DNA of 64,000 nt, taken from the NCBI GenBank assembly GCA_050185195.1, contig JBFWZQ010000001.1, positions 186,001-250,000 on the forward strand. Reading direction: 5' to 3'. Shown here piece after piece: positions 18,656 to 27,629 of the stretch. How positions within the stretch are numbered: the stretch's first letter is position 1; each line of letters begins with the position of its first letter. Source of the stretch: CADEFQ01 sp050185195. Lineage in GTDB: Bacteria > Pseudomonadota > Gammaproteobacteria > Steroidobacterales > Steroidobacteraceae. Position numbers and translations under genes: made by a program. The notes beneath the pieces are model-generated. The model was not told the origin of the DNA and searched no databases. It saw nothing but the letters and a program-made list of their open reading frames with translations.

Positions 18656-19360
18656 TCACTTTCCGACGGGCAGGACGACGACGCACGCCTGCCCTTTGGC
18701 ACGCAGCGCCGTGCAGACCTTGCGCGCGGCGGCCTCGCTCGTCGTTTCGGCACGCAACCGGTAGAGCGTACCGGCGCCGCTCTTCACGGCGGTCACGGCG
18801 CCCGAGAGGCCCGCCAGCTCCCCGCCGTGGGCCCGCGCCAGGCGCTGCCACTCGGCATTCGCCTTCGCCTCGCTGCTGAACGCACCCAGCTGCACCCCGT
18901 AGTCGAGGGTGCGTGAAGGCACCGCACGGGCCGGCGTCGCCACCTGCACGGGCGCGGGGGTCGCAACGGATGCGACAGGTGCGGCGGGTGCGGCGGGCGC
19001 TTCCACCCCACCCGACACTGCTGGCGCGCCGGGCAGTGCGCCCGCCAGCGCGAAGTTCTCGACGCGGATGCGCGCCTCGCCGGCCCACTTGCCCTCCGGG
19101 TGCTGGCGCAGGTAGGCCTGGTAAGCCTCGAGCGTATCGGCCGTGGCCGAACGCTGCCAATCGCGCTCTTCGCCAAGCTGCTTGACGCGTGTCTCGGCCT
19201 GCGCCGCGAGCGGGCTGTCGCCATGCTTTTCGAGGAATTCGCCGTACGCCTCGATCGTGTCCGCCGTTTGCGCCGATTGCCAGTCGCGGCGTTCACGGCT
19301 GCAGCCCGCGAGGACCGCGAGGCACGTCACGATTATCGTCATCCGCACGAAAGCAGGCAT
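18656..19360 (-). CDS. SPOR-domain lipoprotein with two helical repeats
   Basis: A predicted lipoprotein of 234 residues with lipobox VLAGC near residue 19. After the lipid anchor there are two related ~38-residue units. The first starts RDWQSAQTADTIEAYGEFLE and the second RDWQRSATADTLEAYQAYLR. They resemble TPR-like units of outer-membrane assembly lipoproteins. An Ala/Pro/Val linker (~110-155) leads to a C-terminal SPOR domain (YGVQLGAFSSEAKANAEWQR to the end), which binds glycan strands lacking stem peptides at division sites. The likely role is envelope and peptidoglycan-associated assembly. It is divergent from the bactofilin gene, itself a cell-shape scaffold. Confidence 0.87.
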   Translation of the reverse strand: MPAFVRMTIIVTCLAVLAGCSRERRDWQSAQTADTIEAYGEFLEKHGDSPLAAQAETRVKQLGEERDWQRSATADTLEAYQAYLRQHPEGKWAGEARIRVENFALAGALPGAPAVSGGVEAPAAPAAPVASVATPAPVQVATPARAVPSRTLDYGVQLGAFSSEAKANAEWQRLARAHGGELAGLSGAVTAVKSGAGTLYRLRAETTSEAAARKVCTALRAKGQACVVVLPVGK

Positions 19361-19420
19361 GGGCTGGCACGCTCCTTCGATCAGGTTCCGCTGATATTCT
19401 AGCGCGAGGAGGACGTACCC

Positions 19421-19816
19421 ATGTCAGATCTGCCGAAGCGGCGCCTGCTCGACCAGTTCGGCGCGTCACCGACATTCATCGCCGAAGGCTGCCGCATGCA
19501 GGGCGATCTCGAGACACGCGGCGCGCTCGTGCTGTCGGGCAGGCTCGAGGGTGACGGCCGCGTCGGCGGCGCACTGTCGATCTCGGTCGGCGCGCGCTGG
19601 CAAGGCAACGTGCACGCGAAGGCCGGCGTGATCGCCGGCGAAGTGATCGGCAATGTCACGATCGAGGACAAGCTTGAAATCGGTGCGACCGCAGTAATCC
19701 GCGGCAGCATCGCGGCGAAGACGCTCGCCATCGCGAACGGCGCCGTAATCGAGGGCGACATCGTCGTCACCGGCACGCAACCGGTGGTCAAGTTCGAGGA
19801 GAAGCGCAGCGCCTGA
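19421..19816 (+). CDS. Bactofilin (polymer-forming cytoskeletal protein)
   Basis: A 131-residue bactofilin: a right-handed beta-helix built of short hydrophobic repeats (ALVLSGRLEGDG, ALSISVGARWQG, AGVIAGEVIGNV, KLEIGATAVIRGS, TLAIANGAVIEGD) with short flexible ends. Such proteins self-assemble into non-polar filaments on the inner membrane and localise peptidoglycan enzymes or morphogenetic factors. The start is an ATG with GAGGAGGA upstream. It is divergent from a SPOR lipoprotein gene (60-bp shared upstream region), which fits a shared cell-wall role. It ends 21 bp from the convergent sugar dehydrogenase gene. Confidence 0.93.
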   Translation: MSDLPKRRLLDQFGASPTFIAEGCRMQGDLETRGALVLSGRLEGDGRVGGALSISVGARWQGNVHAKAGVIAGEVIGNVTIEDKLEIGATAVIRGSIAAKTLAIANGAVIEGDIVVTGTQPVVKFEEKRSA

Positions 19817-19837
19817 GCGGCGCGCGCCTGCCTCGTT

Positions 19838-22654
19838 TCAGTTGCAGCCGGCGAGGCTGTTGATCCAGTCCGTGATCAGCTGCACGCCCTGGTCATCCAC
19901 GAGGCCCGACGCGAGCGGCGGCATGGTGACGCCGGTGCCGCGCTGGTCGATGCGCTCGAGCAGCACGGAGCTGCCGGGCGCGCCGGGCGCGACGATGCGT
20001 GCGTTCGGCAGCCCGAGATCGCCCGACTGCGGCGGCGCATTGCAGGTATTGGTCGCCGCGAGCGCGGTGGTGTAGCGCAGGTCCATGCCGCTCGGCGTGG
20101 GGCCGTTCGGGCGATGGCAGAACGAACAATTCGTATGCAGCCACGCGCGGGCCCGCTCGGCCACCGTGCCACCCGAACCGAAGGGGTCTGGAATGACCGG
20201 CTCCGTCGAGGGATCGCCCGTCGGTGGCGTGAGCGTGTTGATCGCGCTCAGCGTCACGAGCTGGTTCGCGGTGCGGCCGGTGGCGGGATAGAGGAGATTG
20301 CCGTTCAACTGCCCCGTCTCGAGCCCGAGGCTGCGGCCCGCAGCCTCGGTGTGGCAGGCGAGGCACTGCGCTTCGCTCGGGAAGATCCAGTCCTGCCCGC
20401 TGATCGTCACGGTCTTGCCGCCGGTGACGCGCGTCGCGTCGGTGCCGCCGGCATTCCACTCGTAGGTGTATCCGGCCCAGTTGCCGTTCGTGTGGCGCAT
20501 GAAAAGGCGCGTCTCGACGAGGCGCGTGCCGAGGCGGAAGTCCTTGCGCAGCACCGTGCCGTTCGGGAAGTCCCAGTCGTGGTCGATCGCGCTCGTGTCG
20601 ATGTTCTGGCCGTTCGGCAGCGCGAGCCAACGGGTCTTGCCGGCGCCGTCCGACCAGAAGCCCGCATTCGGCGCATAGGGAATGAGCCCCGGTGCGGGCA
20701 GCGCGGGATTGCCGCTTGCACCGCAGCCGCTTGCGGAGAACTGCGTTGCGATATTGCCGCCGGTGCCGGCGCCCTGCACGATCCGGTACAAACCGCCGTT
20801 GCCGATATCGACGATGTAGAGCTCGCCGTCGACGCCCTGCCCGAAGGAGGCGATCGTGCGGCCGGTATCCACCCCACCGGCGAGCGTGACCCGCAGCGTC
20901 GGCGCGGTGTCAGCCGCGATGTGCCACAGGCCGCCATTCAGGTCCCCGAATACGTAGCGACCGACGAGCGCGGGGATCGCGGTGCCCCGATAGACATAGC
21001 CCCCCGTGATGGATGAGCCCGAACCGTGGTCGTACTCGGCGACCGGGTCGAGCCGGGACGGCTGGTTGCCGCAGGTGAGGTTGAAATCGTGCGCGCCTTC
21101 CCGGCAGCGCCAGCCATAGTTGCCGCCCAGCACGACCCGATCGACCTCTTCCCACTGGTTCTGGCCGACGTCGCCGACCCAGAGCGCCTGCGTCGGGACA
21201 TCGAAGCTCCATCGCCACGGATTGCGGAAACCGAACGCGTAGATTTCACGACACTGCGGCGAGGCCGTGTTGCCGCTCGCGCAGGAGCCGCCGCTCGCGA
21301 CGTAGGGGTTCGTCGGCGGAATCGTGTACCCCGTCGCCGACGGCCCGCCGACATCGATGCGCAGCATCTTGCCGAGCACCGTCTGCAGGTTCTGGCCGTT
21401 GCCGATCGGTCCGTGCGGATCGCCGCCCGAGCCGCCATCGCCGAAGCCGATGTAGAGGAATCCGTCCGGCCCGAAGGCGATGTTGCCGCCGTTGTGGTTG
21501 CTCTCGGGCTGCACCACGGTCAGCAGGACCTGCTCGCTGTTGGCGTCGAGCGTCGTGCCGCCGCTGGCCAGGTTGAAGGACGAAATGCGCGAGGTGAGCG
21601 GCCCGGGGTCGGTCGTCGTGTAGGACAGGAACACGCGCGGGTCCGTCGGGAAATCCGGATGGAACGCCATGCCGAGCAGGCCGAGCTCGCCGCCCGATTC
21701 CACGCGCGCGCTGATGTCGACGAAGTTCGATGCGGTCGCGACGTTCGCGACGTTGTTGAACACGCGCACGATGCCGCCCTGCTGCACCACGAACCAGCGC
21801 GAGGCGTCGTTCGGCGCCTGCAGCAGCGCGAGCGGGCTCGCGAAGCTGAGGTTGGCGAAGGCGCGGGCCACCGCCAGTGTCGACGTGGGCTGGGCGCCCG
21901 CGAGGCAGGTCGTGTTGCTGGGCCGCGAGTCGAGGCCCGCGACGGGCACGCTGGGCGTGGTGACATTCGCCGCCGCCGACTGCGCCGATTCGTTCGGCGG
22001 CGCCGCGGCATCGATCGCACTCACCCGGTACGCATACGCGGTGTTCGCGACGACCGTGCTGTCGGTGTAGCTGTTGGCGGTGGGCGAGGCGAGCGGCGTC
22101 GTGCCGCCGTTGCGATAGACCCGATAACCCGCGAGGCCCGCGCCGCCGCTGTCGGTGGAGGCCGCCCAGGTGAGCCGCACCTGCGTCGGTGTGGGTGCCG
22201 TCGCCTGCAGGTTCGTCGGCACCGAAGGCGGCGTGGTGTCGGCCACCGCGGGCGTCGTGATGTTCGCAGCCGCGGACAGGCCGGATTCGTTGGGCGGCGT
22301 CGCGGCGTCGAAGGCGCGGACCTGGTAGCTGTAGGCCGTGCTCGCCGCGACCGAGCCGTCCGTGTAATTGTTGGTGGTGGGTGAGGCGAGCGGCGTCGTG
22401 CTGCCGTTGCGATAGACGCGATAGCCCGCAAGGCCCGCGCCGCCGCTGTCAGTGGAGGCCGCCCAGGTGAGCTGCACCTGCGTCGGCGAGGGTGCAGTGG
22501 CCTGCAGATTCGCCGGCACCGAAGGCGGCGTGGTGTCGCCGGCCGGCGGATTGGGCGTGTTGTCGGGCGAACTGCCGGTCCCGCAGCCGGCGAGGACGGC
22601 GAACATCGCAATCAACGTGAAGACCTGCAATCCTTGCTGCTTCGCGCGAATCAT
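19838..22654 (-). CDS. PQQ-type glucose/sorbosone dehydrogenase lipoprotein with two FnIII domains and C-terminal di-heme-like segment
   Basis: A 938-residue secreted protein. The lipoprotein signal ends AVLAGC. Two nearly identical 99-residue fibronectin type III domains follow (each starting DTTPPSVP). Next is a six-bladed soluble GDH-like domain at about 265-610, with LLGMAFHPDFPTDPRVFLSY, ESNHNGGNIAFGPDGFLYIG, FGFRNPWRWSFD and GDVGQNQWEEVD. The last ~300 residues resemble the C-terminal region of secreted cytochrome-like dehydrogenases and contain two CxxCH heme motifs, CLACH and CSFCH. The natural reading is an outer-surface oxidase of aldose sugars that passes electrons to its own c-type heme domain. 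I chose the ATG at 22654 over an earlier in-frame ATG because GGGGGTGG precedes it and the signal peptide is then normal. Confidence 0.88.
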   Translation of the reverse strand: MIRAKQQGLQVFTLIAMFAVLAGCGTGSSPDNTPNPPAGDTTPPSVPANLQATAPSPTQVQLTWAASTDSGGAGLAGYRVYRNGSTTPLASPTTNNYTDGSVAASTAYSYQVRAFDAATPPNESGLSAAANITTPAVADTTPPSVPTNLQATAPTPTQVRLTWAASTDSGGAGLAGYRVYRNGGTTPLASPTANSYTDSTVVANTAYAYRVSAIDAAAPPNESAQSAAANVTTPSVPVAGLDSRPSNTTCLAGAQPTSTLAVARAFANLSFASPLALLQAPNDASRWFVVQQGGIVRVFNNVANVATASNFVDISARVESGGELGLLGMAFHPDFPTDPRVFLSYTTTDPGPLTSRISSFNLASGGTTLDANSEQVLLTVVQPESNHNGGNIAFGPDGFLYIGFGDGGSGGDPHGPIGNGQNLQTVLGKMLRIDVGGPSATGYTIPPTNPYVASGGSCASGNTASPQCREIYAFGFRNPWRWSFDVPTQALWVGDVGQNQWEEVDRVVLGGNYGWRCREGAHDFNLTCGNQPSRLDPVAEYDHGSGSSITGGYVYRGTAIPALVGRYVFGDLNGGLWHIAADTAPTLRVTLAGGVDTGRTIASFGQGVDGELYIVDIGNGGLYRIVQGAGTGGNIATQFSASGCGASGNPALPAPGLIPYAPNAGFWSDGAGKTRWLALPNGQNIDTSAIDHDWDFPNGTVLRKDFRLGTRLVETRLFMRHTNGNWAGYTYEWNAGGTDATRVTGGKTVTISGQDWIFPSEAQCLACHTEAAGRSLGLETGQLNGNLLYPATGRTANQLVTLSAINTLTPPTGDPSTEPVIPDPFGSGGTVAERARAWLHTNCSFCHRPNGPTPSGMDLRYTTALAATNTCNAPPQSGDLGLPNARIVAPGAPGSSVLLERIDQRGTGVTMPPLASGLVDDQGVQLITDWINSLAGCN
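21944..22537 (-). repeat. Two tandem 297-bp direct repeats encoding FnIII domains
   Basis: Copies at 22241-22537 and 21944-22240 differ only at scattered positions, mostly synonymous or conservative. Each encodes exactly 99 residues starting DTTPPSVP. This is a recent in-frame domain duplication within the sugar dehydrogenase gene. Confidence 0.9.
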
Positions 22655-22761
22655 GTGCCACCCCCGGATATACTGCCCGGAGCGATGCTTGCACACCTGC
22701 CGCGCGCGAGGAACAGGGTCGGCTGTATGGAAACACCGACAGCCATGGGCACGGCTGCCTC

Positions 22762-23520
22762 ATGAAGGCCGCCCGGCTCGTCCATCTCGTCGCCCACCGT
22801 GGCAACGCAGCCGAATTTCCCGAGAACACCCTGCCGGCCCTGCATTCCGCCCTCGACCTCGGCGCGCGTTTCCTCGAGATCGACGTGCACCTGTCGTCGG
22901 ATGGAGTGCCCGTCGTGATCCACGATGCCGAGCTCGCCCGCACGGCCGGCGTCAGCGGCAGCGTGTTCGACAAGCCGGTTGCCGAACTCGTGAACATCGA
23001 GGCGGCCGAGCGGGAGCGCTTTGGCGCGCAGTTCGCCGGCACCTGTATCCCGACCCTCGCCGACGCCGCCTCGCTCCTCGGGGAGCGGCCCGAGATCACG
23101 TTGTTCGTCGAGATCAAGCGCGCGAGCCTCGCGCGCTTCGGGCACGACCAGGTGGTGCCGCAGGTACTCGAAGCCGTGCGCCCGTGGCGTTCGCAGGTCG
23201 TCATCATCTCCTTCGACCTGCCCGCGGTCTTCCGTGCGCGGCAGATCGGCGGCTTCCGGATCGGCTGGGTGCTGCCGCAGTACGACGGCCACACCCGCCT
23301 CAAGTGCGAGGCCCTGCAGCCCGAATTCCTGTTCTGCGACCGGGAGAAGATCGGCCTCGTCGAACCGCTGTGGCGCGGCACGTGGCGCTGGGTGATCTAC
23401 GAGGTGACCGCCATCGAGCAGGCGCTGGCGCTCGCCGCGCGCGGCGCGGATTTCGTCGAGACGATGGCCGTGCGCGAACTCGGCGTCGCGATGCGCGCGC
23501 GCACGGCCGGCGGCGCATGA
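22762..23520 (+). CDS. Glycerophosphodiester phosphodiesterase
   Basis: A 252-residue cytoplasmic GDPD hydrolysing glycerophosphodiesters (phospholipid head-group debris) to sn-glycerol-3-phosphate and alcohol. The TIM-barrel signatures are all present: VAHRGNAAEFPENTLPAL (catalytic His and the ENT box), EIDVHLSSDGVPVVIHD (metal-binding Glu/Asp and the second catalytic His) and FVEIKR. There is no signal peptide, so it is the UgpQ-like cytosolic type rather than periplasmic GlpQ. It is first in a three-gene unit with a GlpD-like dehydrogenase and a GlpK-like kinase (4- and 8-bp gaps), which together would feed glycerol and glycerophosphate into glycolysis. Confidence 0.93.
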   Translation: MKAARLVHLVAHRGNAAEFPENTLPALHSALDLGARFLEIDVHLSSDGVPVVIHDAELARTAGVSGSVFDKPVAELVNIEAAERERFGAQFAGTCIPTLADAASLLGERPEITLFVEIKRASLARFGHDQVVPQVLEAVRPWRSQVVIISFDLPAVFRARQIGGFRIGWVLPQYDGHTRLKCEALQPEFLFCDREKIGLVEPLWRGTWRWVIYEVTAIEQALALAARGADFVETMAVRELGVAMRARTAGGA

Positions 23521-23524
23521 GCGC

Positions 23525-24709
23525 ATGACGGCGGCATTCGACCTCGTCGTCGTGGGCGGCGGCATCCACGGCGTCGGCGTCGCGCAGCGCGCCGCCGCCG
23601 CGGGGCAGCGTGTCCTGCTGCTCGAGAAAACGGCGGTCGCGGCGGGCACTTCGAGCCGCTCGAGCAAGCTGATCCATGGCGGCCTGCGATATCTCGAAAC
23701 GGGACAACTGCGCCTCGTGCGCGAAAGCCTGCACGAGCGCGCCGCCCTGCTGCGCCTCGCCCCGGACCTGGTGCAGCTGCGTCGCTTCCTCGTGCCGATT
23801 TACGGCGATACGCGCCGGCGACCCTGGGTCCTCGGCGCGGGCCTCGCGCTGTATGCGGGCCTTGCGGGATTCGCGCGCGGCGCGGGCTTCGGCCTCGTCC
23901 CGCGCCGCGAATGGGCCGCCCTCGATGGCCTCGCCACGCACGGGCTCGAGCGCGTCTTCTGGTACCACGACGCGCAGACCGACGACGCGGCGCTCGCGCG
24001 GGCCGTGCTCGCCAGCGCGCAGCGGATCGGCGCGCAGGCGCTCGTCCCCGCGACCTTCCTCGGCGCGCAGTTGCATGATGCGGAAGTGGTCGTGCGCTAT
24101 GCGTCGAACGGCGGCCTGCACGAATGCGTGGCGCGCGTGCTCGTGAACGCCGCCGGGCCGTGGGCGGCGCGCGTGGCGCGCGAGGTGTCGCCTGCCATTG
24201 CGGTCCCGGATATCGAACTCGTGCAGGGCACGCACCTGCTGCTGCCCGCGCCGGCGCCGGCACGCGGCCTCTACTACGTCGAGAGCCCGCGCGATGGCCG
24301 TGCGATCTTCGTGATGCCCTGGCAGGGGAAGCTGATGATCGGCACCACCGAACTGCGCTATCGGGCCGATCCCGACGACGTCGCGGCCACCACCGGCGAG
24401 TCCCACTACCTGCTCGGCATCCTGCGCCGCTATTTTCCGGACGCCGCGGCGACGGCCGGCCGCGAGCCGCCGCACGCGTTCGCGGGCCTGAGGGTACTGC
24501 CCGGAGGACCGGGCCATGCATTCCATCGCTCGCGCGAGACGCACTTCGAGGTCGATCGCGAAGTGGCGCCGCGGGTCATTTCCATCTATGGCGGCAAGCT
24601 CACGACCTTTCGCGCGACGGCCGCGCAGGCGTTGCGCCGGGTCGCTGGGTCCCTGCCCGCGCGCCGCGCCGTCGCGGACGTCGACGCGCTGCCACTGACG
24701 CCGGCTTGA
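23525..24709 (+). CDS. glpD: FAD-dependent glycerol-3-phosphate dehydrogenase, short form
   Basis: A 394-residue DAO-family flavoprotein oxidising glycerol-3-phosphate to dihydroxyacetone phosphate at the inner membrane and passing electrons to quinone. The dinucleotide motif is at the N-terminus (LVVVGGGIHGVGVAQRAAAA), followed by the GlpD signatures SSRSSKLIHGGLRYLE and LVNAAGPWA. FVMPWQGKLMIGTTELRY and ISIYGGKLTTFRATA also match. E. coli GlpD is about 500 residues; this one stops soon after the GGKLTT box, so the C-terminal helical cap domain is missing. It sits between GDPD and a GlpK-like kinase. Confidence 0.88.
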   Translation: MTAAFDLVVVGGGIHGVGVAQRAAAAGQRVLLLEKTAVAAGTSSRSSKLIHGGLRYLETGQLRLVRESLHERAALLRLAPDLVQLRRFLVPIYGDTRRRPWVLGAGLALYAGLAGFARGAGFGLVPRREWAALDGLATHGLERVFWYHDAQTDDAALARAVLASAQRIGAQALVPATFLGAQLHDAEVVVRYASNGGLHECVARVLVNAAGPWAARVAREVSPAIAVPDIELVQGTHLLLPAPAPARGLYYVESPRDGRAIFVMPWQGKLMIGTTELRYRADPDDVAATTGESHYLLGILRRYFPDAAATAGREPPHAFAGLRVLPGGPGHAFHRSRETHFEVDREVAPRVISIYGGKLTTFRATAAQALRRVAGSLPARRAVADVDALPLTPA

Positions 24710-24717
24710 ACCGCCGC

Positions 24718-26157
24718 ATGCGTCGCCCGGGGAGGACATGGCTCGCGCTCGACCAGGGCGGACAGTCGAGCCGCGCCATCCTCTTCGATGACGCAGGCCA
24801 CGAGCTCGCGCAGGCGCGCGTGCCGATCACGACGACGCGCGGCGGCGACGATCGAGTCGAGCACGATGCCGGGGAGATCGTCGCGTCGGTGCGCCTTGCG
24901 GCGACCCGCGCGCTCGCGATGAACCCCGACGCGCCGCAGCCCACGGCAGTCGGGCTCGCAACCCAGCGCTCGAGCATCGTGTGCTGGCAACGAACGACGG
25001 GGGAGCCGTTGTCACCGGTGCTTTCCTGGCAGGACCGGCGCGCGGCCGCGGCGCTCCTGCCCCTGCGCGAGCATGAGGCACGCGTGCGCCGCCTCTCGGG
25101 ATTGCCGCTGTCACCCCACTATGGCGCGACGAAGATCCGCTGGTGCCTCGACCACCTGCCTGCGGTGCGCGCGGCGGCCGGGCGCGGCGAGCTGGCGGTC
25201 GGCCCGCTCGCCACGTTCATCGCGAGCCAGCTCATCGGGCACGTCGCGGCGGTCGATCCCGCGAACGCCTCGCGCACGCAGTTGTGGGACGCAGCGCGTG
25301 GCGACTGGTCCTCCGAACTGCTCGCATTGTTCGGGGTCGAACGCGAATGGCTGCCCGCGCCGGGCACCACGGCGTCCGATGCCGCGATGACCGGACCACC
25401 GGTGCCTGGTGCCAGCCTGGCGATCGTGACGGGCGATCAGTCGGCCGTGCCCTTCGCCTGGGGGCCCCCGCGCGACGACACGCTGTTCCTCAATCTCGGC
25501 ACTGGCGCCTTCCTGCAACGCACGACGGGGGCGCGCCGGCCCGAGGCAGGCGCATTGCTCGGCAGCGTGCTCTACGGCGACGGGCATCGCACCCTCTACT
25601 CGCTCGAAGGCACGGTCAACGGGGCAGCGAGCGCCATCGAGTGGCTTGCGGCGGAAGACGGGCTCGACCTCGATGCGGCCTGGCGCCGGTGGGAAGCCAC
25701 CGGGCCGGTCGCGCGTGCGACTCCCGCACTCCTCTTCCTGAACGGGATCTCGGGACTCGGCTCGCCCTACTGGCGCAGCGATTTCGAATCCCGCTTCGTC
25801 GGCGACGGCGACGCCGACGCACGTTTCGCCGCGCTCGTCGCGAGCATCGCATACCTCGTGCGCGAGAACTTCGAGGCGCTGCAGGGCGCCGGTCCGATCA
25901 CCCGCGTGATCGCCACCGGCGGTCTCGCGCGCTCCGACGGCCTGATGCAGCTGCTGGCCGACCTCTGTGGGGTGCGCCTCGAGAGGCCATCCCGATCCGA
26001 GGCGACGGCCCTCGGCGTCCTGGGCCTCCTCGTGCAGGACGGCGCCCAGGCGCTGCCCACGGATTCGATGCAGGCGTTCGATCCCGATCCCGCCCGCCGC
26101 GCGGAGGCGGGCTTCCGGCGTTGGCGCGATGCGATGCCGCGGGTCCCGGGCCGTTAA
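24718..26157 (+). CDS. glpK: FGGY-family carbohydrate kinase, probable glycerol kinase
   Basis: A 479-residue ATP-dependent kinase of the FGGY family. The N-terminal phosphate loop is LALDQGGQSSRAILFD. GlpK-like positions are largely kept: HYGATKIRWCLDH (the substrate-binding Tyr), NASRTQLWD and TGDQSAV (catalytic Asp), with the nucleotide side NLGTGAF and ATGGLARSDGLMQLLADL. One oddity: the E. coli glycerol-binding pair Arg-Glu (QRET) is Arg-Ser here (TQRSSIV), so a related polyol cannot be excluded. The genomic context with GDPD and GlpD favours glycerol. The start is the ATG at 24718, 8 bp after the GlpD stop. No glycerol facilitator gene is present. Confidence 0.85.
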   Translation: MRRPGRTWLALDQGGQSSRAILFDDAGHELAQARVPITTTRGGDDRVEHDAGEIVASVRLAATRALAMNPDAPQPTAVGLATQRSSIVCWQRTTGEPLSPVLSWQDRRAAAALLPLREHEARVRRLSGLPLSPHYGATKIRWCLDHLPAVRAAAGRGELAVGPLATFIASQLIGHVAAVDPANASRTQLWDAARGDWSSELLALFGVEREWLPAPGTTASDAAMTGPPVPGASLAIVTGDQSAVPFAWGPPRDDTLFLNLGTGAFLQRTTGARRPEAGALLGSVLYGDGHRTLYSLEGTVNGAASAIEWLAAEDGLDLDAAWRRWEATGPVARATPALLFLNGISGLGSPYWRSDFESRFVGDGDADARFAALVASIAYLVRENFEALQGAGPITRVIATGGLARSDGLMQLLADLCGVRLERPSRSEATALGVLGLLVQDGAQALPTDSMQAFDPDPARRAEAGFRRWRDAMPRVPGR

Positions 26158-26207
26158 GAATCCTTCATTCGCGCGAACTGCGACCGCCTTCGGCCCTCTA
26201 ACTTCCC

Positions 26208-26576
26208 ATGAACAAGATCACGACAACCCTGACCCTCGCGGCCCTCACGGCCCTGTCGACGGCCGGTGCCGCCGAGCCCGCCAAGACGACCGCCACCAAG
26301 CCGCCACCCGATCGCGCGGAGATCAACTTCGTGAACTACGGTGGCATCCGCGACTGGCGGGCAGATCGCAACGATGCGCTGCTGGTACGCGCACAGAACG
26401 GCAAGTACTACCGCGCGACGTTCTTCGGCCCGTGCATCGGCCTCGATTTCGCCACGCGGATCGGCTTCGTGAGCGACGTGATGGGATCGCTCGACAAGTT
26501 CGGCTCGATCCTGGTGGACGGCCATGAGTGCTATTTCCGCAGCTTCACGGAGATCGAGAAGCCCGGCAAATGGTAG
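26208..26576 (+). CDS. DUF6491 family secreted protein
   Basis: A 122-residue protein with a clear signal peptide (to ~residue 22) and then a compact domain with FVNYGGIRDWRADRNDALLV, KYYRATFFGPCIGLDFATRI and ECYFRSFTEIEK. The domain resembles DUF6491, a small family common in Xanthomonadales and Sphingomonads with no known activity. Two Cys residues (in GPC and HEC) may form a disulfide in the periplasm. The stop TAG directly abuts the reverse-strand stop of the YheT gene. Confidence 0.8.
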   Translation: MNKITTTLTLAALTALSTAGAAEPAKTTATKPPPDRAEINFVNYGGIRDWRADRNDALLVRAQNGKYYRATFFGPCIGLDFATRIGFVSDVMGSLDKFGSILVDGHECYFRSFTEIEKPGKW

Positions 26577-27629
26577 CTACGCGGCCAGGAGCCCGACGAC
26601 GCGCCGATCGGCCCAGCTCGGCGCGGTGATCCGCTCGAAGAAGCCGCAGTGGCCGCCCCAGGGCGTGAGCACCACGCGCAGCGCGGCCGGCGCCGCAATC
26701 CGCGGCAGGTCGAGCGGCGAGATGATCGGATCGTCGAGCGCCGCGATGAGTGTCGTCGGCACGTCGAGCCGCGCGAGGCGCGCGCCGGTGATCGCATAAC
26801 CGTCGAGGTATTCGTCGAGCGACGGAAAGGCCGTGTGGGCCCCCACGAGTTCGGCCGTCATGCGGCGCAGGCCGCCCTGGCGCAGCAGGGCCGCGAAGTC
26901 GTAGTCCTCGGGCCACGCCGCCTGCTTCTTGGCGAGTGAACGACCCCACTTGAGCACGAAATAACGGCTGTAGAGCCCGGCGCCGCGCTCGAGGGCGTCG
27001 AGCGTGCGCTTCGGGTCGAGGACCGGCGAAATCGCGACGGCGTGCGCCACCTCGATGCCGGCCTCCCGTGCCGACGCCGCCGCGCGCAGCATGAAATTGC
27101 CACCCAGCGAGAACCCGACGAGGTGCAAGGGCCGCGCCGCCGCGTCGCGCTGCAAGGCCCGCAGGGCACCGAGCACCTCGGGCAGGCGGCAGGAGTGAAA
27201 GAGCTCGCGGTTGAGATGGTGGGTCTCGCCGTGGTCGCGCAGGTTGAGCCGCACCACCTCGTGCCCCGCTGCGAACAGCGCCTGCGCGAGCGACAGGACG
27301 TACAGCGACTGCGCGCTGCCCTCCCAGCCGTGCAGCACGACGGCCAGGGGCGCGCGCGGCGCGGCGTGCGCGGGCACGGCGTGGAAGGCCTGCAGCGTCG
27401 TGCCCTCGCCGCAGTCGATCAGCCGCTCGACGCTCGCGGCGAGCATCGGCTGCGTCCGGCGCACGACGGCCGGGCGCCGCCAGGGCAGGCTCGGGAGGAT
27501 CGACTGCGCGTGACCGCCCCGCAACCAGAGCGGCGGCCGGAAAGTATCGTCGACGATCGCGTGCGGGTGGTAACGGGCGCCGGCTGCGACGGCGGCCCCG
27601 AACGCGCTGTCAGGGAGCGGGGCGCGCAC
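26577..27629 (-). CDS. YheT-like alpha/beta hydrolase
   Basis: A 350-residue alpha/beta-hydrolase of the YheT/ABHD1-3 group. The family opening FRPPLWLRGGHAQSILPS is present, along with VVLHGWEGSAQS (oxyanion strand), the nucleophile elbow LVGFSLGGNFMLR (Ser in GFSLGG), DDPIISP (acid) and WGGHCGFFE (catalytic His). The chosen start is a GTG at 27629, overlapping the preceding membrane-anchored receiver gene by 20 nt, so the two are probably co-transcribed. The physiological ester substrate is unknown for bacterial members. Confidence 0.9.
   Translation of the reverse strand: MRAPLPDSAFGAAVAAGARYHPHAIVDDTFRPPLWLRGGHAQSILPSLPWRRPAVVRRTQPMLAASVERLIDCGEGTTLQAFHAVPAHAAPRAPLAVVLHGWEGSAQSLYVLSLAQALFAAGHEVVRLNLRDHGETHHLNRELFHSCRLPEVLGALRALQRDAAARPLHLVGFSLGGNFMLRAAASAREAGIEVAHAVAISPVLDPKRTLDALERGAGLYSRYFVLKWGRSLAKKQAAWPEDYDFAALLRQGGLRRMTAELVGAHTAFPSLDEYLDGYAITGARLARLDVPTTLIAALDDPIISPLDLPRIAAPAALRVVLTPWGGHCGFFERITAPSWADRRVVGLLAA

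Noticed and set aside
18301..18753. 150-codon minus-strand frame over the terminator-proximal region
   Set aside because: Overlaps the SPOR-domain coding region out of frame and has shadow-like composition.
21026..22384. 452-codon plus-strand frame antisense to the sugar dehydrogenase
   Set aside because: Arg/Val-rich shadow; the minus strand has signal peptide, FnIII and GDH motifs.
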